Source: Algibacter luteus | GTDB taxonomy: Bacteria; Bacteroidota; Bacteroidia; Flavobacteriales; Flavobacteriaceae | DNA: 64,000 nucleotides | Direction: 5' to 3' | Assembly: GCF_900141715.1 (NCBI RefSeq) | Contig: NZ_FQYK01000008.1 | Location: 54,312 to 118,311, forward strand | In this document: positions 58,432 through 64,000 of the stretch, in pieces | How positions within the stretch are numbered: the first letter of the stretch is position 1 | Layout: each line of letters opens with the position of its first letter | Notes under the pieces: generated by a model | The model's database searches: none | What the model saw: only the letters and a program-made list of their open reading frames with translations | What the model was told of the DNA's origin: nothing | Position numbers and translations under genes: made by a program

Positions 58432-59145
58432 TTAAATGTTATTTAGTGTCCAATCGTATGGGTAATACTCAATCTTATAATGGGTAGGTATATGTTCTTC
58501 TCGGTATTTATTTATGTAATCAATAAGTTTAGATTCTTTAGGTGAAAAATCTTTTAAATACCATTTAAATATTTCAGAAACAGCTACTCTTTTTCTCTTT
58601 TCGTTTAACCGAATAAAATTTGGGTCGTTTAGGGCTTTTTTAGTTTGTTCTTCCAATTGTGCATCTAAAGTTTTAGGAAAATAAGCACGGTTTATAATAG
58701 GCGGGCAACCCAAACCAGCACAAACCAGAACAAAATGGATTCTAGCATCATCAAATTGAGCTCTAATTTTTTGGTTTTCAATAGTATTCAATGTTAGGTT
58801 TTCATCACCAACTTTATGCTTTTTATTGTCAAAAAAACCAGATACAGCTAATGGCGATTTAATAGGATAGTTTTCAATCACACTTTTAATTGTAATCAAA
58901 TTATATAAATTAATCCAAAATGCTTTCTTTGTTTCTGAATCTAGATCACTTATAGCAACAGAATTTGAAAGCTCTAACAATGTATTTAAGCTTTCTGAGT
59001 TTTTCTTAATTGCCTTATAATTTACCAATCCGTTACTAACATATGTTGAAAAAAACGCGTCGGCTTGATTAAAAAAAGCATTACTATTTTGTGAAAATGT
59101 ATTTAATGAAACTATTAGAATTGAAGTAAGTAAAAATGATTTCAT
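58432..59145 (-). CDS. DUF547 domain protein, exported
   Basis: 237 residues with a signal peptide (to about TFSQN). The DUF547 domain has KAFWINLYNLITIKSVIENY, FDDARIHFVLVCAGLGCPPI (about 125) and VSEIFKWYLKDFSPKESKL. The conserved Cys and His, and the fold relation proposed to papain-like or transglutaminase enzymes, make an enzymatic role possible but unproved. First gene of the envelope operon; divergent to murQ with 112 bases between. Confidence 0.88.
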   Translation of the reverse strand: MKSFLLTSILIVSLNTFSQNSNAFFNQADAFFSTYVSNGLVNYKAIKKNSESLNTLLELSNSVAISDLDSETKKAFWINLYNLITIKSVIENYPIKSPLAVSGFFDNKKHKVGDENLTLNTIENQKIRAQFDDARIHFVLVCAGLGCPPIINRAYFPKTLDAQLEEQTKKALNDPNFIRLNEKRKRVAVSEIFKWYLKDFSPKESKLIDYINKYREEHIPTHYKIEYYPYDWTLNNI

Positions 59146-59257
59146 AAATTGGATTTAGCTATAGGTCGACAAATAAAATGAATTCTTACATATATCGATT
59201 CTAAATTATTTATTTGCGAATTATTTTAAGACCTTTGCACAGATAAATTTTAAGATT

Positions 59258-60073
59258 ATGTCTTTTACGAAAACTACAGAACAAGATTCTAATTATAATC
59301 ATCTAGAAAAGATGAGCGTTTCAGACTTACTTAAAAGTATTAATGAGGAGGACAAATCGGTTCCTTTAGCGGTTGAAAAAGCACTACCACAAATTGAAAC
59401 TTTGGTTCAGCAAATTGTTTCAAAGTTAAAACAAGATGGTAGATTATTTTACATTGGTGCAGGAACTAGTGGAAGATTAGGGATTTTGGATGCATCCGAA
59501 TGTCCTCCAACTTTTGGTGTTTCTCACGATTTGGTTATTGGTCTTATTGCTGGAGGTGATTCTGCAATAAGAAAAGCAGTCGAGTTTGCTGAAGATTCTA
59601 CAACTCAAGGCTGGAAAGATTTAAAAGAATATCATATTAATCCGAATGACGTTGTAGTCGGAATAGCGGCGTCAGGAACCACACCTTATGTCATTTCTGC
59701 ATTAGAAGCATGCAATACAAACAATATCATTACAGGTTGTATCACATGCAATAAAAACAGTCCATTATCCAAAGTTTCAAAATATCCTATTGAAGTGATT
59801 GTTGGCCCTGAATTTGTTACAGGTAGCTCAAGAATGAAAGCTGGTACCGCTCAAAAACTTGTCTTAAATATGATTACAACATCTACCATGATTCAATTGG
59901 GACATGTAAAAGGAAACAAAATGGTAGACATGCAATTGAGTAATAACAAACTAGTTGATAGAGGTACAAAAATGATAATGAACGAACTTAATATCCCTCA
60001 AAAAGAAGCCGAGGCCCTTTTAAATAAGTATAAAAATGTTCGATTAGCAATTAAAAATTATAACAATGGATAA
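59258..60073 (+). CDS. murQ: N-acetylmuramic acid 6-phosphate etherase
   Basis: 271 residues with a SIS domain. The signature is LFYIGAGTSGRLGILDASEC (about 66), PPTFGVSHDLVIGLIAGGD and VTGSSRMKAGTAQKLVLNM (about 188), where Glu and Asp near the active site cleave the lactyl ether of MurNAc-6-phosphate to give GlcNAc-6-phosphate and lactate. It recycles cell-wall sugars in the cytoplasm. No MurNAc phosphotransferase or anhydroMurNAc kinase is near. The next small gene overlaps it by 8 bases. Confidence 0.95.
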   Translation: MSFTKTTEQDSNYNHLEKMSVSDLLKSINEEDKSVPLAVEKALPQIETLVQQIVSKLKQDGRLFYIGAGTSGRLGILDASECPPTFGVSHDLVIGLIAGGDSAIRKAVEFAEDSTTQGWKDLKEYHINPNDVVVGIAASGTTPYVISALEACNTNNIITGCITCNKNSPLSKVSKYPIEVIVGPEFVTGSSRMKAGTAQKLVLNMITTSTMIQLGHVKGNKMVDMQLSNNKLVDRGTKMIMNELNIPQKEAEALLNKYKNVRLAIKNYNNG

Positions 60074-60296
60074 CAAAACAGACAAAACAATACTTTTTAA
60101 AGGCATAAAAACCCTTGTATTCGCTGCAATGAGTCTTTTCATGGGACCAATTCTTCTTAGCTTTGCATTTAGTAAACCAGAAGCATCTCTTTACTATCCA
60201 CTTTTAATTGTGGGTTGTCTAATATGTGCTTTTGCTGTCTTTCTAATGTTTAAAGGCATCAAACTTATAATGAACAGCATGTTCAATAAAAAATGA
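60066..60296 (+). CDS. DUF6095-like small membrane protein
   Basis: 76 residues with two membrane helices (about 12-35 and 42-65) and a basic tail IMNSMFNKK. FKGIKTLVFAAMSLFMGPIL and FKGIKLIM frame the helices. I associate this form with DUF6095, a flavobacterial family of unknown role. It overlaps murQ by 8 bases and so is translated from the same message. One base separates it from the convergent DinB gene. Confidence 0.78.
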   Translation: MDNKTDKTILFKGIKTLVFAAMSLFMGPILLSFAFSKPEASLYYPLLIVGCLICAFAVFLMFKGIKLIMNSMFNKK

Positions 60297-60297
60297 A

Positions 60298-60798
60298 TTA
60301 ATTTAATTCGGATTTTTTTGGTGTAGTGGGGTTATAACCAAACTCGGTATCAATTATTACAACCCCTAAACTATCAAATATATAATTTATAATTGCATAA
60401 TGATGTATGGTATGACTGTTGGCTTGCGCTAATAAAGATCCATAAGTATAAGGAATTTCCGTTTTCCCTAATCCCAAATCATCAATCACTAAAACAGATT
60501 CATTCATACCAAATGTTGCTGATTTCAACTTTTCAACAATTGATTTTAAATAATCTTTAGCACAACCACAATCTGATTCTACCTCTATATTTCGACTTCT
60601 ATTGGTTAAATCTATCCTGTTGTTTGAATTCATATTAAAAATACACTCGTAAAAGTCTAAAATATGCCTAATATGAGTTCCGATACTAGAATAATATGGT
60701 GGAACAGACGTGTCGCAAAATTGAGAATTCGATAAATGCTCCAAAATAATTTGAGATTTATGTAATGATTTTAAAGTAGATTGTATAATAATGTTCAT
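60298..60798 (-). CDS. DinB-family putative metal-dependent enzyme
   Basis: 166 residues, a four-helix DinB-like protein. Metal-binding histidines are placed in SSIGTHIRHILDFYECIF (about residue 42) and NSHTIHHYAIINYIFDSL (about 128), the usual triad pattern. DinB-like proteins include thiol transferases that use bacillithiol or mycothiol; with bshC in this genome a bacillithiol S-transferase role is plausible but not shown. Single gene, cytoplasmic. Confidence 0.85.
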   Translation of the reverse strand: MNIIIQSTLKSLHKSQIILEHLSNSQFCDTSVPPYYSSIGTHIRHILDFYECIFNMNSNNRIDLTNRSRNIEVESDCGCAKDYLKSIVEKLKSATFGMNESVLVIDDLGLGKTEIPYTYGSLLAQANSHTIHHYAIINYIFDSLGVVIIDTEFGYNPTTPKKSELN

Positions 60799-60915
60799 TG
60801 ACGCTAATTTAGCTAAATTAATTGAATATTATAGTGTGGTTAACTTTGTCTAAACACCTTTCAATCCTTACATTGAAGACGGCCAATTCATAAAAATCCC
60901 TTTCCATTAGCATTC

Positions 60916-63351
60916 CTATTTACTTAAATCCTCCAACACCAATCTTATTTCACCATAACTATATTTATCATCCAATTGATGTTTCAAATCAGAAAGATTT
61001 TCAAATTTTTTCTTCGGAATTATAACCTTTAGTTCTTTATAAACTGAGGTTGCCATCAAATCAGTAACTTTTATTTCACCCGAGGGAATAAAACTAGCCA
61101 AGTGCCCAAAAATAGTGTTTTCATTAAGTTCTCGCTCACTTGCTATTTCTACAACCGATTTCCCTGATTGAAATAACTCAAGTGACACCTTTTTTGTATC
61201 ACCTCGTTTCTTTTTGGGTTTTAAGTCTTCAAAAATCTCAACTTCATTCGAGGTTTCAATATCATGTTCATCACAATAAGCCTTTATAACTTTCAAAATA
61301 TCAGCCCCATATTTCTCTACTCGTGTTTTTCCCATGCCATTTATCTTTAATAAAGCGTTCTTATCAGTTGGCAAAGTTTCACACATTTCATATAAAGCTT
61401 TTTGAGTAAAAATCTGATAATGAATCAAATCATGTTCTTGGGCTATGTCATTCCTTAAAATCCTTAATTTTTCAAATAACTCAACGTTACTTGTGCCATC
61501 AATAACTGCTTTTCTAGGTTTTTTAGGCTTATCTTTTCCAATAAACACAGATTTAGCACGTAATTCTAAAGCTCGTAATGCTTCAAAACCAGCATCCAAT
61601 CCATTAAAATATAATAGCTTAACAGACAATAATTCTTCGAATGCGTCCAAATGCTTCGTGATTTCAGTACCTACAGCTTGATTATCTGTAGTAAAGGCAA
61701 AAGACTTTAAAGGACCCGTAATTTTAGCTTGCGTTTCTAACTTAAAATAACTTATTCCCTTCTTAAAACGATCTTGAATAACTGAATTTTTCACAGGCAA
61801 GCCACTTTCAGTACTAAGTTGCTTTAATTGTGCATTGAAACCATTAGCTACTTTCAAGAATTTAGTAATTGTCTCTTTTATAGGTATAAATACATCTTCT
61901 ATAGGCCCTACAATTACAGTTCTATTTTTATAATAAATATCCAGGATACGATTCACAGGATATAAAAATTCATAAAAATTAAAAATATCCGCAATCAAAT
62001 CCAATTGAAATAATTTCTTAGAATCTTCTAAAACTGTTTCATTTGGTGCATTCTGTTCTGCATTTTCATTAAATGTTGTTACATTAACATCACTAATAAT
62101 ATGATGCGGATGAATTTCACTCTTCAAAACCAATCCTTCCAAAGATTTACACCTACTTAAAGCAACATATGTTTGCCCATGAGCAAAAGCACCTTGTGCA
62201 TCAATTATAGCCTTTTCAAAAGTTAAACCCTGACTTTTATGTATGGTAATACTCCAAGCTAAACGCAAAGGCATTTGAGTGTAACTACCTATTTTTTCTT
62301 CGGTAATCGCCTTTGTTTCATTATCTACCGAATAATTTATATTCTCCCAAATTTCAGGCGATGCGTTAATATTAAAATCATCTTCCGGACAATGCACGAC
62401 AACTTCATCTTTATCTAGATGAATTACTTTACCTATTTTCCCATTAAAATAACGCTTATCGGGGCTACTATCATTTTTAACAAACATGACTTGCGCGCCA
62501 ACTTTCAATTCTAGTTTTTCTTTATTTGGGTAAGCATACTCAGGAAACTTGCCGTCAACTTCGGCATTGTAAACAACTGCTTTAGTCTTTAGTTTTTCAA
62601 GTTCTATCCTATTAGTGGCTTCGGCTTTATTATTATGCGTTGTTAGCGAAATATAGCCGTCACCAGGTATAGGGGTAAAATCAGGTACATATCGTCTATT
62701 CAATTCAGATGCCGCAGCAACACTCAATCTATTATTTCTAATCTCATTAAGTATTTCTATAAATTTAGGGTTCTCTTGCCTATAAATGTGTTTCAATTCA
62801 ATAGTTACCGCTTCACATTGCTGAAAAGCAAGACTACTAAAAAAAAATCCGTTGCTATAAACATGTTTCAATAAATCCCACTCCTGCTCCTTAATTACTG
62901 GTGCTAATTGTTGTAAATCGCCAATCATTAACACTTGTACACCGCCAAAAACCTTGTTCCTATTTCTAAAACGGCGTAACGTTCTGTCAATTCCATCCAA
63001 CAAATCGGCACGAACCATACTAATTTCGTCAATAACCAATAGGTCCATCGATTTGATAATATTAATTTTTGTTTTGCTGAATTTTCTATTAAAACCCTTA
63101 GAAGCATTCAAATCCGTATCAGGTAAAATAGGTCCAAAAGGCATCTGAAAAAACGAATGTATCGTTACTCCTTTGGCGTTAATAGCGGCAACTCCTGTAG
63201 GCGCCACAACAACCATACGTTTTAAACTATTCATTTTTAATCGATGTAAAAACGTAGTTTTACCAGTCCCAGCTTTCCCCGTTAAAAAGATAGATCGGTT
63301 TGTATTATTCACAAACGCCCATGCTAATTCCAGTTCCTTATTTTCCGACAT
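60916..63351 (-). CDS. PIF1-like superfamily 1 helicase with HRDC and helix-turn-helix ends
   Basis: 811 residues. Walker A is LTGKAGTGKTTFLHRL (about 23), Walker B LLVIDEISMVRADLLDGID (about 107), the Q/GD motif MIGDLQQLAPVIKEQEW (about 146) and the C-terminal helicase motif LAWSITIHKSQGLTFEKAII (about 365), all as in PIF1/RecD2-type 5'-3' helicases. An HRDC-like domain (about 635-692: FTQKALYEMCETLPTDKNAL, INGMGKTRVEKYG) and a helix-turn-helix (about 715-760, SLELFQSGKSVVEIASEREL) follow. It likely resolves DNA structures or R-loops in replication and repair. Confidence 0.93.
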   Translation of the reverse strand: MSENKELELAWAFVNNTNRSIFLTGKAGTGKTTFLHRLKMNSLKRMVVVAPTGVAAINAKGVTIHSFFQMPFGPILPDTDLNASKGFNRKFSKTKINIIKSMDLLVIDEISMVRADLLDGIDRTLRRFRNRNKVFGGVQVLMIGDLQQLAPVIKEQEWDLLKHVYSNGFFFSSLAFQQCEAVTIELKHIYRQENPKFIEILNEIRNNRLSVAAASELNRRYVPDFTPIPGDGYISLTTHNNKAEATNRIELEKLKTKAVVYNAEVDGKFPEYAYPNKEKLELKVGAQVMFVKNDSSPDKRYFNGKIGKVIHLDKDEVVVHCPEDDFNINASPEIWENINYSVDNETKAITEEKIGSYTQMPLRLAWSITIHKSQGLTFEKAIIDAQGAFAHGQTYVALSRCKSLEGLVLKSEIHPHHIISDVNVTTFNENAEQNAPNETVLEDSKKLFQLDLIADIFNFYEFLYPVNRILDIYYKNRTVIVGPIEDVFIPIKETITKFLKVANGFNAQLKQLSTESGLPVKNSVIQDRFKKGISYFKLETQAKITGPLKSFAFTTDNQAVGTEITKHLDAFEELLSVKLLYFNGLDAGFEALRALELRAKSVFIGKDKPKKPRKAVIDGTSNVELFEKLRILRNDIAQEHDLIHYQIFTQKALYEMCETLPTDKNALLKINGMGKTRVEKYGADILKVIKAYCDEHDIETSNEVEIFEDLKPKKKRGDTKKVSLELFQSGKSVVEIASERELNENTIFGHLASFIPSGEIKVTDLMATSVYKELKVIIPKKKFENLSDLKHQLDDKYSYGEIRLVLEDLSK

Positions 63352-63402
63352 TAAAAAGTATAAAATTTAAAATTTGAAGATAATAATTTACTAGGTTTTT
63401 TA

Positions 63403-63515
63403 GGGCGGGTTTTTCCAGAAAAAGCAAAAACCGCGCTATCCGTTACAAGTTTTGGCTCGATGCTCGCCTCACCAAAAGCTAACCACTACTATCGCTCCCG
63501 CAAGTCTGTGTTAAC
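63403..63515 (-). repeat. Dispersed palindromic element, copy E (diverged)
   Basis: On the minus strand, GGGAGCGATAGTAGTGG, then GCTTTTGG...GAGCCAAAAC shared with copy C, then GTAACGGATAGCGCGG. The usual AGCCCGACCC end is replaced by a GGTTTTTGC stretch with a second stem (GGGTTTTTCC/AAAAACC-like). It lies between the 5S terminator and the helicase start. Confidence 0.6.
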
Positions 63516-63564
63516 TTCCCGCTTGCCTTTAATACCGTTTTTATTTACTTGAGTTTAGAGCACA

Positions 63565-63594
63565 AAAAAACCCTCCATGTTTCCATGAAGGGCT
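63565..63594 (-). terminator. rRNA operon terminator
   Basis: On the minus strand GCCCTTCATG, a GAAA loop and CATGGAGGG form a strong stem, then a run of T. It directly follows 5S rRNA. Confidence 0.9.
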
Positions 63595-63599
63595 TTCAA

Positions 63600-63708
63600 A
63601 AAAGGCAACGACCTACTCTCCCACAAATGTAGTACCATCGGCGCTAATGGGCTTAACTTCTCTGTTCGGAATGGTAAGAGGTGAGCCCCATCGCTATAAC
63701 CACCTTAA
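63600..63708 (-). rRNA. rrf: 5S ribosomal RNA
   Basis: On the minus strand the sequence carries the 5S hallmarks CCATTCCGAACAGAGAAGTTA and GGGAGAGTAGGTCG, and complementary ends AAGGTGG/TTGCCTT. The exact ends are uncertain by a few bases. It is the last gene of an rRNA operon whose 16S and most of the 23S lie beyond the window. About 130 bases separate it from 23S, with no tRNA seen in that spacer. Confidence 0.93.
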
Positions 63709-63838
63709 GTTATAGCTGCTGACTGTCGGCTTTCGCTTCTAGTCTTCAGCGTTCCGATTAAAACCGGAACAAATATCTTAACATATTGAAAATAAGAACA
63801 TGATTGTAATAATTCTATTGAACTTTATAAAAAAACAG

Positions 63839-64000
63839 GCGTACAATAAGCCTATGGGTTATTAGTACTACTCGGCTATGACATTACTGCCTTTACACCT
63901 ATAGCCTATCAACGTGGTCATCTCCCACGACCCTTTAAAGAAATCTCATCTTGTGGTGGGTTTCGCGCTTATATGCTTTCAGCGCTTATCCCTTCCAAAC
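63839..64000 (-). rRNA. rrl: 23S ribosomal RNA, 3' end (cut by window edge)
   Basis: On the minus strand, GTAGTACTAATAACCCATAG and the upstream GGTCGTGGGAGATGACCACG correspond to the last 160 bases of 23S rRNA. The 3' end is placed near 63839 by comparison with the known end GAGGCTTA... of bacterial 23S and is approximate. Confidence 0.9.

Overview
The window reads as a chromosomal stretch of a low-GC marine-type Flavobacteriaceae (Bacteroidota). The support is internal: TonB-dependent receptors with carboxypeptidase-like N-termini, C-terminal type IX secretion sorting domains, a bacillithiol synthesis gene (bshC), monomeric isocitrate dehydrogenase, DUF families typical of flavobacteria (DUF4249, DUF6146, DUF6787, DUF6095), and several promoters of the Bacteroidota form TTG-N19/23-TAnnTTTG. 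Nothing looks like a prophage, plasmid, CRISPR array or insertion sequence; this is mostly core genome.

Layout. 1-6.7 kb: start of acnB, then an operon of three SurA/parvulin-type periplasmic chaperones ending in a MoxR ATPase (all minus). 6.8-9.6 kb: small hypothetical, PAP2 phosphatase, a membrane-bound one-component regulator and its divergent TonB-like target with a phased TTTACA operator. 9.6-17.3 kb: a long minus block (bshC, PLP decarboxylase, guaA, LysM/PBP-like protein, DUF922, DUF3820). 17.5-24.7 kb: surface protein, EEP phosphatase, topoisomerase IV (parC, a 44-residue ORF, parE). 24.9-31.7 kb: EamA transporter, ychF, ferredoxin, acyl-CoA reductase, serC, a phosphoglycerate-dehydrogenase-like gene, DUF937. 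31.9-35.4 kb: three small proteins and a histidine-rich TonB-dependent receptor, probably for a metal. 36-41 kb: guaB, an FMN-binding protein with a membrane partner, a porin, HMG-CoA lyase. 41.2-44.2 kb: two type IX secreted proteins (spondin domain; M43 metalloprotease). 44.2-51.9 kb: pyrD, pepT, trmD, rplS, an unidentified structured RNA of about 0.5 kb, icd. 51.9-59.1 kb: receptor/DUF4249 pair and a compact four-gene envelope operon. 59.2-63.4 kb: murQ, DUF6095, DinB, a PIF1-like helicase. 63.4-64 kb: 3' end of an rRNA operon (5S and partial 23S, minus).

Main items for a second look: (i) the RNA gene at about 48930-49426, which has its own promoter, a closing stem, a GNRA hairpin and a terminator but which I cannot assign to a family; (ii) five dispersed palindromic elements sharing GTTAGGGAT...AGCCCGAC...GTAAC at intergenic sites; (iii) the TTTACA direct-repeat operator beside the transmembrane regulator; (iv) the histidine-rich receptor with a small histidine-rich companion; (v) the unannotated 44-residue ORF between parE and parC. 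All family names come from reading motifs by eye; no database search was run.
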